A stretch of 64,000 nt of DNA from Holzapfeliella saturejae (GCF_037546065.1 NZ_JAWMWG010000001.1:682001-746000); one strand, 5' to 3'; shown: positions 17,518 to 26,758, numbered from the stretch's first letter. Notes: generated from the sequence alone by a model not told the origin. Made by a program: numbers and translations.

Positions 17518-18663
17518 ATGTTATCACAACCACAAAGAGTTGCTATTAGAAGAGAATTTCATCAGCATCCAGAACTCGCTTTGGAAGAGGTAGAAACCAA
17601 ACAACGTATCCAAAAAATTATTGCAGGATTTAACCAACAATATTTAAGTTTCAAGCACCTAGATGCGTTACCAACAGCATTGCTTGTTCGTGTTGAAGGA
17701 TCAAATCCCAAGCGAACAATTGGTTATCGAGCAGATATGGATGCCCTTCCAGTAGTAGAACAAACAGGGCTTGAATTTGCTTCTAAAAATGCAGGGAAAA
17801 TGCATGCCTGTGGTCATGATATTCATTTAACAGTTGCCTTAAGTATTTTAAGTTATTATGCTGATAATCAACCCACAGATAACTTGATTTTCTTTTTTCA
17901 ACCAGCAGAAGAAAGTGAAAACGGTGGCAAAATCGCTTATGAGTTAGGAGCTTTTGAGGGCCAATGGCGACCAGACGAATTTTATGGGTTGCATGATAAT
18001 CCAGATTTAAAAGCTGGTGCAATTGGTTGTTGTCAAGGGACACTGTTTGCAGGGACAACCGAAGTAGATATCGAACTTAAAGGAAAAGGCGGACATGCGG
18101 CTTTTCCTCATACAGCCAATGATATGGTTGTGGCAAGTGCCTATTTGATTACACAATTACAAACGATTGTTTCACGAAATATTAACCCACTTGAAAGTGG
18201 CGTTTTAACACTAGGTAAAATTCAATCTGGAACGATTCGTAATGTTATTGCGGATAAAGCTGTGATTCAAGGGACAGTTCGCGGACTGACACAAACAATG
18301 ATTGAAGCCATCAATGAACGAATTAAAACGATTTGTGAATTTACCGCCAAAAGCTTCAATGCAGATGTTCAGGTAACCTTGAATCAAGGTGGTTATCTAC
18401 CAGTTGAAAATGATGACAAATTAACGGCACAGTTTATCGAATTCATGTCGACTCATCAAGATGTTAATTTTGTTGAAACAACGCCGGCAATGACTGGCGA
18501 AGACTTTGGTTACTTACTATCAAAAATTCCAGGTACGATGTTTTGGCTAGGGGTTGAAGATACTCATCCATTACATTCAGAGTATTTTTCACCTAGTGAG
18601 GAAGCATTAAAGACAGCCCCAGAAACAATTGTTGCGTTTTTAAACTGGCGAATGTCTAGATAA
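17518..18663 (+). CDS. dapL: N-acetyldiaminopimelate deacetylase (M20 family)
   Basis: 381 residues of the M20 amidohydrolase family (YkuR type). Metal-ligand motifs are MHACGHDIHLT and QPAEESENGG, and the dimerisation domain begins near GKGGHAAFPHTAND. It removes the acetyl group from N-acetyl-LL-DAP to give LL-DAP, the substrate of DapF. GAGGAGG lies upstream of ATG 17518. It stands between dapD and dapA. The related amino-acid amidohydrolases share these motifs, but the operon position makes the DAP role the best reading. Confidence 0.9.
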   Translation: MLSQPQRVAIRREFHQHPELALEEVETKQRIQKIIAGFNQQYLSFKHLDALPTALLVRVEGSNPKRTIGYRADMDALPVVEQTGLEFASKNAGKMHACGHDIHLTVALSILSYYADNQPTDNLIFFFQPAEESENGGKIAYELGAFEGQWRPDEFYGLHDNPDLKAGAIGCCQGTLFAGTTEVDIELKGKGGHAAFPHTANDMVVASAYLITQLQTIVSRNINPLESGVLTLGKIQSGTIRNVIADKAVIQGTVRGLTQTMIEAINERIKTICEFTAKSFNADVQVTLNQGGYLPVENDDKLTAQFIEFMSTHQDVNFVETTPAMTGEDFGYLLSKIPGTMFWLGVEDTHPLHSEYFSPSEEALKTAPETIVAFLNWRMSR

Positions 18664-18682
18664 TAAGAGGAGGAAAAGAATA

Positions 18683-19600
18683 ATGTTAACAGATGCTACA
18701 ATTTTGACTGCTATTGTGACACCTTTTGATCAAAACGAAGCGATTGATTTTGTTGCTTTAGCTGAATTAACTGAACATTTATTAAAAAATGGTTCAGAAG
18801 GGTTTGTAATAGGAGGAACGACAGGTGAAACAGCGACTCTGACACACGATGAAAAAATTGAACTTTATCAAAAATTTTCTGAGATTGTAGCTGGTCGTGT
18901 TCCTATTATTGCAGGAACTGGTAGTAATAATACCCGGGAAACATTAGCGTTTACTCAAGAAGTTGAAAAAATTGATGGGATTGACGGAGCACTAGTTGTT
19001 GTTCCTTACTACACCAAACCAAGTCAAAGAGGTATTAAAGCACACTTTGAAACAATAGCTAACCAAACTACACTTCCGATTATTATCTATAATATTCCTG
19101 GTCGCACTGGCGTTTATTTAGAAAATGAAGCCGTTATTGAATTAGCTCAACATTCTAACATTATGGGGATTAAACAATGTGGACCACTAGAAGATTTAGC
19201 AGAGTTAGTTGAGACTTTGCCACAGTTTTTAGTGTATACGGGCGAAGACAATCAAGCACTATCTGCTAAAGTTTTAGGTGCCCAGGGTGTGATATCTGTT
19301 GCTTCTCATATCTATGGTAGTGATATGTCTGCGATGTATCATGCTTTAGAAGCTGGTGATGTAGAACTAGCTGGGACAATTCAACGTCGGTTATTACCTA
19401 AAATGCAAGCCTGCTTTATGTATCCATCACCCACACCTGTAAAAGCAATTTTGAATCAACAAGGATTTAATGTTGGAGGCTGTCGTTTACCAATGGTAGC
19501 ATTGACTAATGATGAAAAAGAAACATTAGCTTTGAAACTAGGATTTACAAAAGATGGCTTAACAAAAGAATTACCAAAGGAGATGACCGTCATTGATTAA
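18683..19600 (+). CDS. dapA: 4-hydroxy-tetrahydrodipicolinate synthase
   Basis: 305 residues of the class I aldolase/NAL family. It condenses pyruvate with aspartate semialdehyde. The family pattern is clear: GGTTGETATLTHDEK, the catalytic Tyr in IIIYNIPGRTGV, and the Schiff-base Lys in IMGIKQCG. The usual E. coli GIKE is GIKQ here. GAGGAGG precedes ATG 18683. The 3' end overlaps dapB by eight bases, indicating coupled translation of the first two committed enzymes. Confidence 0.95.
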   Translation: MLTDATILTAIVTPFDQNEAIDFVALAELTEHLLKNGSEGFVIGGTTGETATLTHDEKIELYQKFSEIVAGRVPIIAGTGSNNTRETLAFTQEVEKIDGIDGALVVVPYYTKPSQRGIKAHFETIANQTTLPIIIYNIPGRTGVYLENEAVIELAQHSNIMGIKQCGPLEDLAELVETLPQFLVYTGEDNQALSAKVLGAQGVISVASHIYGSDMSAMYHALEAGDVELAGTIQRRLLPKMQACFMYPSPTPVKAILNQQGFNVGGCRLPMVALTNDEKETLALKLGFTKDGLTKELPKEMTVID

Positions 19601-20372
19601 AGTAGTTGTTGCTGGATTTACCGGAGAAATGGGTCAAAACACAGTTAAGATGGTGCAAAATACTTCTGATTTTGAATTAGTAGGTGTTTTTGCCCCAAGT
19701 GCAAAGGGAAAATCGGCTGCTGATTATGATTTACCTGAAACCACTAGTGTTTATGGAGAGTTACAAGCAATTGATTGTGAAGCAGATGTTTGGATTGATT
19801 TTACGTTACCTGATTTTGTTTATCAAAATGTTGCGTATGCTATCGAGCAAGGGATGCGACCAGTTGTTGGAACAACAGGACTAACCGCCGAACAAATCAC
19901 TAAGCTAAATGAATTGATTCAAACAAATGGATTGGGCGGTTTAATTGCACCTAACTTTGGGATGTCAGCAGTCTTATTAATGAAATTTGCAAGAGAAGCT
20001 GCAGCATATTTTCCAGATGCCGAAATTATTGAAATGCATCATCCTAATAAGAAAGATGCACCATCAGGAACAGCAATTAAAACGGCAGAAATGATTAGTC
20101 AAGTTCGTCAGCCTCATACACAAGGTGCTGAGCAAGAAAAAGAAACGCTGCCAGGTTCTCGTGGCGGGGATTATGAAGGAATGAAAATTCATTCTGTTAG
20201 ATTGCCGGGATATGTTGCTCATGAACAAGTTTTATTTGGAGCACCAGGTGAAGCATTGACTATTCGTCAAGATTCGTTTGATCGTCAATCCTTTATGACT
20301 GGTGTCAGATTAGCTGTTAAAGAAGTCATGAATTTGACCGAGTTAACTGTTGGATTAGAAAACATTTTATAG
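19593..20372 (+). CDS. dapB: 4-hydroxy-tetrahydrodipicolinate reductase
   Basis: 259 residues, starting at TTG 19593 inside the end of dapA. The N-terminal nucleotide-binding motif GFTGEMGQNTVKMV and the substrate motif EMHHPNKKDAPSGTA are intact. It reduces the DapA product with NAD(P)H to tetrahydrodipicolinate. AAAGGAG within dapA (about 19576-19582) serves as its ribosome site. patA follows 12 bases after the stop. Confidence 0.95.
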   Translation: MIKVVVAGFTGEMGQNTVKMVQNTSDFELVGVFAPSAKGKSAADYDLPETTSVYGELQAIDCEADVWIDFTLPDFVYQNVAYAIEQGMRPVVGTTGLTAEQITKLNELIQTNGLGGLIAPNFGMSAVLLMKFAREAAAYFPDAEIIEMHHPNKKDAPSGTAIKTAEMISQVRQPHTQGAEQEKETLPGSRGGDYEGMKIHSVRLPGYVAHEQVLFGAPGEALTIRQDSFDRQSFMTGVRLAVKEVMNLTELTVGLENIL

Positions 20373-20384
20373 GAGGAAAGCACA

Positions 20385-21568
20385 ATGCCACACTTAAGTA
20401 CTAGTTTAACTAGTCAATTGAACCACCACTTAGAACAGATTGCTCCTCCTGCTATTGGTCAATTTAATCAGCAGATATCAACTATTGAAGGATTAATCAA
20501 ATTAACGATTGGTGAACCTGATTTTGATGTTCCTCAAGGTGTTAAGCAAGCTGCTATTACTAGTATTGAAAATAACCAATCCCATTATTCAGCTACACCA
20601 GGTATTTTACCTTTAAGAAAAGCTATTGCTAATTACTTAAAACAATACCATTTAACCTACAATCCAGAATCAGAAATCGTAGTCACTGTGGGAGCAACTG
20701 AAGCGATATTTGCAACAATTACGACAATGTTAAATAAAGGGGATAAACTGGTTATTCCAACACCTACTTTTCCGCTATATTTTCCGGTTACTGAATTAGC
20801 TCAAGCAGAATGTGTAATGGTTGATACTTCAAAGTACGGTTTTAAACTAACGCCAGAGTTACTGGAATCCGTTGTGAAATCTGATGATAGCGTTAAAGCT
20901 ATTTTGTTGAATTATCCAGGAAATCCAACAGGTGTTACTTATAATAAAGCTGAATTACAGGCACTAGCCAAAATCATTGAAAAGTATGATTTATTTGTTA
21001 TTTCAGATGAGATTTACAATGAATTGACTTATACCACACCGCATCTATCAATTGCAGAACTATTGCCTGAAAGAACCGTTTTGATTAATGGTGTTTCAAA
21101 ATCGCATGCTATGACAGGTTATCGAATTGGTTACGTTGCGGGACCACAAGAATTCATGAAATTATTAACCAAAATACATGGTCTAATGGTGACATCAACG
21201 TCTAATCCAGCACAATATGCAGCACTTGAAGCTTTAGAAAATGGGTTAGCAGAACCTAAAAAGATGAAGCAAGCTTATCAAGAAAGACGGGATTTTCTTT
21301 ACCAATCACTAGTGGATTTAGGATTTGAAGTCACTAATCCACAAGGAGCTTTTTACATGTTTGAAAAGTACCAGATAACTATCAGAATGATGATAAACAG
21401 TTTGGATTAGACTTAGCTTATGAAGCTAAAGTGGGGACCATGCCAGGTTATGTGTTTGGTGAAGGTGGACAAGGTTACCTTCGTCTATCGTATGCGGCTT
21501 CTTTAACAGATTTGAAACAAGCCGTTAAAAATATTGCAGAATTTTTAAAATCAAAGGGGATTAATTAA
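20385..21568 (+). pseudogene. patA: N-acetyl-LL-DAP aminotransferase, frameshifted
   Basis: A class I/II PLP aminotransferase. The first frame gives 341 residues (20385-21410) with IGEPDFDVP near the start, NYPGNPTG, SDEIYNELTY, and cofactor Lys239 in SKSHAMTGYRIGY. It then ends abnormally soon after FYMFEKY. The rest of the family domain continues in another frame: DNYQNDDKQFG, KVGTMPG, then LRLSYAAS, ending at TAA 21566-21568, just before asd. Adding one base in the CC at 21371-21372 restores FEKYPDNYQ and a protein of about 394 residues, the family length. It should transaminate the acetylated DAP precursor. The break is a real mutation or an assembly error. Confidence 0.9.
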
Positions 21569-21570
21569 CG

Positions 21571-22629
21571 ATGAGTGAACAGGGATATCATGTCGCAATT
21601 TTAGGTGCTACAGGAGCCGTTGGGACAAGAATTATTGAACAATTAGAAAATAGCAACATTAATGTAGCTTCATTGAAACCACTAGCTTCAAAACGATCAG
21701 CAGGAAAAACTGTGACTTTTAATGGTCAAACTGTTGAAATTGAAGAAGCAACACCGGAAGCTTTTGAAGGAATTGATATTGTACTGGCTTCCGCAGGTGG
21801 TGCTGTTTCTAAAGAATTATTACCTGAAGCTGTTAAACGCGGTGCAGTATGTGTTGATAATACAAGTGCCTTTAGAATGGATGAAAATGTCCCATTAGTT
21901 GTACCAGAAGTAAATGCTGATCAACTTAAAAATCACCATGGAATCATCGCTAATCCTAACTGTTCAACTATTCAAATGATGGTTGCTTTAGAACCAATTA
22001 GAAGAAAATATGGACTAAAACAAATTATCACCTCAACTTACCAAGCTGCCTCAGGATCAGGACAAGCTGCGATTGATGAATTAATTGAACAAGTTAAGGC
22101 TTACGTTAATGGTGAAGAAATGTCAGCGGATATTATGCCCGTTAAGTCTGATAAAAAACATTTTCCATTAGGTTTTAACTTACTACCACAAATTGATGTG
22201 TTTGAAGAAGATGGTTATTCTCATGAAGAATGGAAGATGATTCATGAAACTAAAAAAATCATGAAAAATGATATGAATGATACTGAACTAAAAGTAACGG
22301 CAACTTGTGTCCGTGTTCCAGTGGTGATTGGACACGGTGAATCGGTTTATTTTGAAACGGAAAACCAAGATGTTACAGTAGATGATATTAAAGAACTACT
22401 TAGTCACAGTCCTGGTGTTATCGTTGAAGATAATCCAGCAGAACAACTTTATCCTCAACCTTTAACTGCAGAGGGCAAACGTGAAACTTTTGTTGGTCGT
22501 ATTAGACCCGACAAAGAAAATCCAGGTGCTTTTAATATGTGGATTGTTTCTGATAATTTACTAAAAGGTGCTGCATGGAATACAGTTCAAATTGCAGAAG
22601 AATTGGTTAAAAGACAATTAGTTAAATAA
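21571..22629 (+). CDS. asd: Aspartate-semialdehyde dehydrogenase
   Basis: 352 residues. It reduces aspartyl phosphate to aspartate semialdehyde with NADPH, linking LysC to DapA. The N-terminal AILGATGAVGTRII is the nucleotide-binding loop, and Cys131 in NPNCSTIQM is the catalytic residue. AAAGGGG precedes ATG 21571, only two bases after the patA stop. Last gene of the riboswitch-controlled operon, closed by a strong terminator. With lysC it could also serve threonine and methionine synthesis, although no such genes are here. Confidence 0.95.
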   Translation: MSEQGYHVAILGATGAVGTRIIEQLENSNINVASLKPLASKRSAGKTVTFNGQTVEIEEATPEAFEGIDIVLASAGGAVSKELLPEAVKRGAVCVDNTSAFRMDENVPLVVPEVNADQLKNHHGIIANPNCSTIQMMVALEPIRRKYGLKQIITSTYQAASGSGQAAIDELIEQVKAYVNGEEMSADIMPVKSDKKHFPLGFNLLPQIDVFEEDGYSHEEWKMIHETKKIMKNDMNDTELKVTATCVRVPVVIGHGESVYFETENQDVTVDDIKELLSHSPGVIVEDNPAEQLYPQPLTAEGKRETFVGRIRPDKENPGAFNMWIVSDNLLKGAAWNTVQIAEELVKRQLVK

Positions 22630-22660
22630 AAAAACACCGACAAGATGTCGGTGTTTTTTT
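22628..22660. terminator. Terminator after asd
   Basis: A stem built on AAACACCGACA and TGTCGGTGTTT around a three-base loop with flanking A and T runs. It separates the rightward operon from the leftward tRNA pair and may serve both. Confidence 0.93.
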
Positions 22661-22662
22661 GA

Positions 22663-22735
22663 TTGGGATAGAAGGGTTCGAACCTTCAGATTATGGATTC
22701 AGAGTCCAGTGCCTTACCAATTTGGCTATATCCCA
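22663..22735 (-). tRNA. tRNA-Gln (anticodon CTG)
   Basis: Read on the minus strand, the acceptor TGGGATA pairs with TATCCCA (the U1-A72 start is typical of tRNA-Gln). The D arm is GCC...GGC, the anticodon loop CTCTGAA with CTG, and the T arm GAAGG-TTCGAAC-CCTTC. CCA is not encoded. The top pair of the anticodon stem (27-43) is a C-U mismatch. It reads CAG codons. It is transcribed after tRNA-Glu with a seven-base gap. Confidence 0.9.
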
Positions 22736-22742
22736 GTAATAA

Positions 22743-22814
22743 TCACCCGTATGGGAATTGAACCCATGATTCCACTTTGAGAAAGTGGCGTCTTAACCAT
22801 TTGACCAACGGGCA
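22743..22814 (-). tRNA. tRNA-Glu (anticodon CTC)
   Basis: Read on the minus strand, TGCCCGTTGGTCAA opens a typical tRNA-Glu body. The acceptor stem has wobble pairs at 1-72 and 2-71. The anticodon arm is CCACT-TTCTCAA-AGTGG with CTC, and the T arm ATGGG-TTCAATT-CCCAT. No CCA is encoded. It reads GAG codons. It is the first gene of the pair behind a good promoter. Confidence 0.9.
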
Positions 22815-22835
22815 ATAGCTCTTTCAACAGTGCCT

Positions 22836-22864
22836 ATTCTATTCCTATAGTTTCATAAAATCAA
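22836..22864 (-). promoter_or_regulatory. Promoter of the tRNA pair
   Basis: On the minus strand TTGATT (22864-22859), 17 bases, and TAGAAT (22841-22836). The -10 is 21 bases before the tRNA-Glu 5' end. Confidence 0.75.
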
Positions 22865-22981
22865 GTGAATGGTTCTATTTTTTATAAAAGACGATTAATA
22901 TTACAAATAATGATTGCATTTTAGATATAGGATGTTTAGGCTGAATATATAAGATAGCGACGTGAAAGAGCGGTGAAAAAA

Positions 22982-23656
22982 ATGACGCATTTGACTTTTT
23001 ACTTAATTAGACATGGTCAAACGCAATTGAATGCTGAACGAAAATTACAAGGTGTTATGGATTCTTCGTTAACTGATAAAGGGAAAAAACAAGCTGCTAA
23101 GGCAGGAGAATTGGTGGCTGATATTCCTTTTTTGAAAGCCTACAGTAGTGATAGCGGTCGGGTAAAACAAACAGGTGAGATTATCAGAAGATATAACCAG
23201 CAAAAATTTGAGTTCACTTATCGATCAGGATTACGAGAGTTTTATTTTGGAAATCTAGAAGGATCTTCGGCTATTAAAGCTTATTGGACAGTCATTAGAC
23301 AACATGGTCTTCGTCAAACTTATCGGATGCATCAAGATCCTGACTTTTTGGTAGCTTTACTCAATAATCTGTACGATTTAGATCAGACTAAACAAGCTGA
23401 AAATTTCGAATTATTAAAAGAACGTGTTATCGAACAAATGAGAATAATCATTTCAGAAATGACAGATCACGAAGGCAATGTCTTAATCGTAGCTCATGCA
23501 TTAGTCTTGAGTATGTTAATTTACTTAGTTGATTCCAATGCTTTACCCAAAGGCTTCTTAAAAAATGGCTCAGTTTCAGTTTTAGATTATCAAGATGGTA
23601 ATTGGACAGTTAAGACTGCCAATGCTTCAGATGCTAAAGACTTAAAGGTAGACTAA
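22982..23656 (+). CDS. Histidine phosphatase family protein
   Basis: 224 residues. The RHG catalytic motif is LIRHGQTQLNAERKLQG near the N-terminus, with the second His in LIVAHALVLSML near residue 176. Family members are phosphoglycerate mutase-like phosphatases with many substrates; no specific one can be named. ATG 22982 is chosen because AGCGGTG lies six bases upstream; GTG 22973 in the same frame is possible. The stop overlaps the next ATG (TAATG), so it is coupled with the serine hydrolase gene. Confidence 0.85.
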   Translation: MTHLTFYLIRHGQTQLNAERKLQGVMDSSLTDKGKKQAAKAGELVADIPFLKAYSSDSGRVKQTGEIIRRYNQQKFEFTYRSGLREFYFGNLEGSSAIKAYWTVIRQHGLRQTYRMHQDPDFLVALLNNLYDLDQTKQAENFELLKERVIEQMRIIISEMTDHEGNVLIVAHALVLSMLIYLVDSNALPKGFLKNGSVSVLDYQDGNWTVKTANASDAKDLKVD

Positions 23657-24663
23657 TGGAGAAGTTTTATAATACACAGGTCCAGTTAGAAAAACTCTAT
23701 CATGATAAAATTGTCCCCGGACTTAATTTTGCCATTATTAACCAAAAGCAGGTGACAGCAGGGACACTGGGTTATTCACAATGGATTCCTAAGAAAAAAC
23801 AGCTAACTCCGCTAATGCAATATGATATTGCCTCCTTAACCAAGGTTGTGGGCACGACCACTGTGTTTTTAAAATTATACCAAGAAGGACGATTGAATTT
23901 TACAGAGCCTATCGGCGATTTTTTGGATAGTTTTAAAGGAGCACCTGTTAGAATTCAACACTTGTTAACCCATACCTCGGGTATCAAAGGTTATATTCCA
24001 AATCGAGATCAACTATCAAAGACTGAATTAATAGAAGCTATCTTGAACTTGCCCATAACAAATGAATTCGAGCAAAAAGCAGTTTATTCAGATACTAACT
24101 TTATCTTATTAGGCTTGATAGCGGAAAAAATTTATAACCAACCAATTCAAGACCTTATAATGGCTGAAGCAGTCAAACCACTACAACTTAACTATACGAC
24201 TTTTCATCCTGAAAAAGAAAAGACTGTCCCTACAAATTATATTCCAGGAGAAGGATTACTGCAGGGGATTGTTCATGACCCTAAAGCCCGAACTTTACAA
24301 GAAAGGTGTGGGTCAAGCGGGTTATTTGCACCTCTTTATGATTTAACCAAATTTGTTAAGTATTTAAGTGGTGTTAAAAAAAATAATGTGTTAGATAATG
24401 AAACCATCAATCTATTATTTGGTAATAAAACACCTAAACACGTTAAATCAAGAACTTATGGGTGGGATTTATTATTTGACCCCATCCATCATTATCCATT
24501 GCTTTATCATACAGGATTTACGGGGACTTTCATGATAATTGACCGGCGAAAACAAACAGGATTAGTGGTTTTAACTAACCGTGTCCATCCTTCGTCGAAT
24601 AACCAGGCCTTTTTAACTGCAAGAGAGTTGATTATTGAGACTTTTTTGAAAGAAAACACATAA
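23656..24663 (+). CDS. Beta-lactamase-fold serine hydrolase
   Basis: 335 residues of the class C beta-lactamase/PBP4* family. The catalytic motifs are Ser60-x-x-Lys63 in ASLTKVVG, Y-S-D-T-N, and HTGFTGT in place of KTG. No signal peptide or transmembrane segment is seen, so it is probably cytoplasmic or exported by another route, and is more likely an esterase or peptidase than a resistance enzyme. It overlaps the phosphatase gene by one base. Its stop lies at the edge of a palindromic terminator shared with murT. Confidence 0.85.
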   Translation: MEKFYNTQVQLEKLYHDKIVPGLNFAIINQKQVTAGTLGYSQWIPKKKQLTPLMQYDIASLTKVVGTTTVFLKLYQEGRLNFTEPIGDFLDSFKGAPVRIQHLLTHTSGIKGYIPNRDQLSKTELIEAILNLPITNEFEQKAVYSDTNFILLGLIAEKIYNQPIQDLIMAEAVKPLQLNYTTFHPEKEKTVPTNYIPGEGLLQGIVHDPKARTLQERCGSSGLFAPLYDLTKFVKYLSGVKKNNVLDNETINLLFGNKTPKHVKSRTYGWDLLFDPIHHYPLLYHTGFTGTFMIIDRRKQTGLVVLTNRVHPSSNNQAFLTARELIIETFLKENT

Positions 24664-24693
24664 AAAAGCAGGACTTAATTAAGTCCTGCTTTT
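24662..24693. terminator. Bidirectional terminator between hydrolase and murT
   Basis: A perfect palindrome built on AAAAGCAGGACTTAA and its complement, with A and T runs. The murT stop (24675-24677) lies within it, so the last murT codons are part of the stem. Confidence 0.93.
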
Positions 24694-26027
24694 ATAATGC
24701 CTTTATCAGCGAGGTGTTTACGGAATTCAAGAACACCAGTATATGTTGATAAAATATATATTTTTTTAGTTGGTGCGTTTTCTAACGCTTGAAGTAAGTT
24801 GGCTAGTTCAGGAACAACCGTTGTTTTATCAAGTGGAAGGTTTGCAATTTTAAGTCTAAAAGCCATGTCTTGATGACGGTGTCCACTCACAAGAACTTGT
24901 TTGATATTTTGAGAAGCAAACTTTTCATAATCCCCATCCCAAATCCAACTAGTATCAATCCCATCCGCGTAATTAGCATTTAGGATGGTGACCAATGTAA
25001 AGGGATCTTTTTCACGTTGAATTAATTCAATAATTTCATTTAAACCAACTGGATTCTTTACTAGAATTAAGTTGGCCACTTTGTCATTGATATGAATCAT
25101 CTCTTGGCGTCCAAAGACACGTTTGTTCAGGTCAAAAGCGGTTTTGATATCAGATTCTGTAATACCAAATTCTCGAGCTGTTGCAAAGGCTGCTAGGGCG
25201 TTGTAAATATTATATTGTCCACCAATATTAAGGTGGAAAGGTGTTTGTTCAATTTTGAAGTCTGAACTTTGTGTTGTTAAATCGCTAATTTCTGTAACCT
25301 TGTAGCTTAACTCTGGCTTTTTGAAGTCACAATTAGGGCAGAAGTAATCGCCTAAGTTGGCATAAGTCATAGAGTGATACAAGAGAATATGCTGACATTT
25401 TGGACATAAAACACCGTCTGTATTAACGGGTGCTTTAGTTGGTGGTTGTTGTTTGTCAGAGTTTACACCGTAATAAACAAATTTATTAGGTAGTGGTTTT
25501 GAATTAAAAATGCTAGCATCACCATTGGCAATAACTGTCGCTTCTGGTGCTAGACGGATTCCTTCAAGAATTTTGTCGTAAGTGGTATAAATTTCGCCGT
25601 AACGATCCATTTGATCTCGAAAAATATTAGTTAAGACAAAAGCTTTTGGGTTCGTCCAGCGAGTGACTTCAGCTACATTGGCTTCATCAACTTCTAAAAT
25701 TGCAATAGGTTTTTGCTTTGATTTTTTTGATTTATAGGATAAAAATGAACTTGTGATACCTTGAATCATATTTGATCCAGATTGGTTGGTTAAGACATTA
25801 TCAAATTGTTGTTCAAAAGTTTTTACAATTAGAGCGGTTGTCATGGTTTTACCATTTGTTCCGGTTACAATAATTGTTTGATAATTTTTGGCTAGGCTTT
25901 TTAGAACCGTAGGGTCTAGTTTGTATGCGATTTTTCCTGGAAGGGATGTCCCACCATTTCTAAAGTTATTTAAAAACCAGTAACTTAATCTTCCACTAGT
26001 TACTGCAAATTGTGATCTTAAGCTCAT
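24675..26027 (-). CDS. murT: Lipid II isoglutaminyl synthase subunit MurT
   Basis: 450 residues of the Mur ligase superfamily. The ATP-binding TGTNGKTMTT lies near residue 56. A central region typical of MurT carries a four-cysteine ribbon: CPKC (about 207) and CPNC (about 229). A C-terminal DUF1727 domain follows. With the glutaminase GatD it amidates the D-Glu of lipid II. ATG 26027 is chosen since AAAGGGAGA precedes it; the frame is open 15 codons further. Unusually, no gatD lies next to it: the gene stands alone between convergent and divergent neighbours. Confidence 0.93.
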   Translation of the reverse strand: MSLRSQFAVTSGRLSYWFLNNFRNGGTSLPGKIAYKLDPTVLKSLAKNYQTIIVTGTNGKTMTTALIVKTFEQQFDNVLTNQSGSNMIQGITSSFLSYKSKKSKQKPIAILEVDEANVAEVTRWTNPKAFVLTNIFRDQMDRYGEIYTTYDKILEGIRLAPEATVIANGDASIFNSKPLPNKFVYYGVNSDKQQPPTKAPVNTDGVLCPKCQHILLYHSMTYANLGDYFCPNCDFKKPELSYKVTEISDLTTQSSDFKIEQTPFHLNIGGQYNIYNALAAFATAREFGITESDIKTAFDLNKRVFGRQEMIHINDKVANLILVKNPVGLNEIIELIQREKDPFTLVTILNANYADGIDTSWIWDGDYEKFASQNIKQVLVSGHRHQDMAFRLKIANLPLDKTTVVPELANLLQALENAPTKKIYILSTYTGVLEFRKHLADKGIIKAGLN

Positions 26028-26174
26028 AATCAGTCTCCCTTTTTGCACGTACGTTAAGTTTAAATATACCATAATCTTAATGTAGGTGGATATGACATTA
26101 CAATTTTTTATGATTTTTTACTAAAATTCCGTTATACTGTTAAATTGTGAAAAAGTACAAAGTAGGGTGATAAT

Positions 26175-26744
26175 GTGGCGCAGTTATTTTTTAAATATGG
26201 GTCAATGAACAGTGGAAAAACAATTGAAATTTTAAAAGTTGCACATAATTATGAAGAGCAAAATAAGTCTGTCATTTTATTGACAAGTGCAGTTGATAAT
26301 CGTGCAGGAGTGGGTGTAATTTCTTCACGTATTGGGATTAGCCGTCCGGCTATCGCCATTGATGATAAGATGGATATTTTTGAAAAAGTTAAATCAACCA
26401 ATCCTGATGCTGCTTGTGTGTTGATTGATGAAGCACAATTCTTAGGTAAAGATCATATTTTACAATGTGCTAAAATAGTAGATGATTTAGGCATTCCGGT
26501 TATGGCTTTTGGATTGAAGAATGATTTTCAAAATGAGTTATTCACTGGGAGCTATTATTTACTGCTATATGCTGATAAAATTGAAGAGATGAAAACAATT
26601 TGTTGGTTCTGTCGCAAAAAAGCAACGATGGTTGTGCGTGTTGAAGATGGTAAACCCGTTTATGAAGGGCAACAAATTAAAATAGGTGGAAACGAATCAT
26701 ACTATCCAGTATGTCGTGTTCACTATCAAAATATGCCGATTTAA
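26175..26744 (+). CDS. tdk: Thymidine kinase
   Basis: 189 residues starting at GTG 26175 with AGGGTG upstream. P-loop KYGSMNSGKT, the Walker B-like VLIDEAQFL, and a C-terminal zinc site with CWFC and a later CRVH. It phosphorylates thymidine for salvage. Its 3' end lies 14 bases before prfA, the order tdk-prfA-prmC-tsaC-glyA-upp being common in lactic acid bacteria. Confidence 0.95.
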   Translation: MAQLFFKYGSMNSGKTIEILKVAHNYEEQNKSVILLTSAVDNRAGVGVISSRIGISRPAIAIDDKMDIFEKVKSTNPDAACVLIDEAQFLGKDHILQCAKIVDDLGIPVMAFGLKNDFQNELFTGSYYLLLYADKIEEMKTICWFCRKKATMVVRVEDGKPVYEGQQIKIGGNESYYPVCRVHYQNMPI

Positions 26745-26758
26745 GAAAGGAATTATGT

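Noticed and set aside
21360..21420. Programmed ribosomal frameshift in patA
   Set aside because: No slippery heptamer or stimulatory structure is seen; loss of one C in a C run is simpler.
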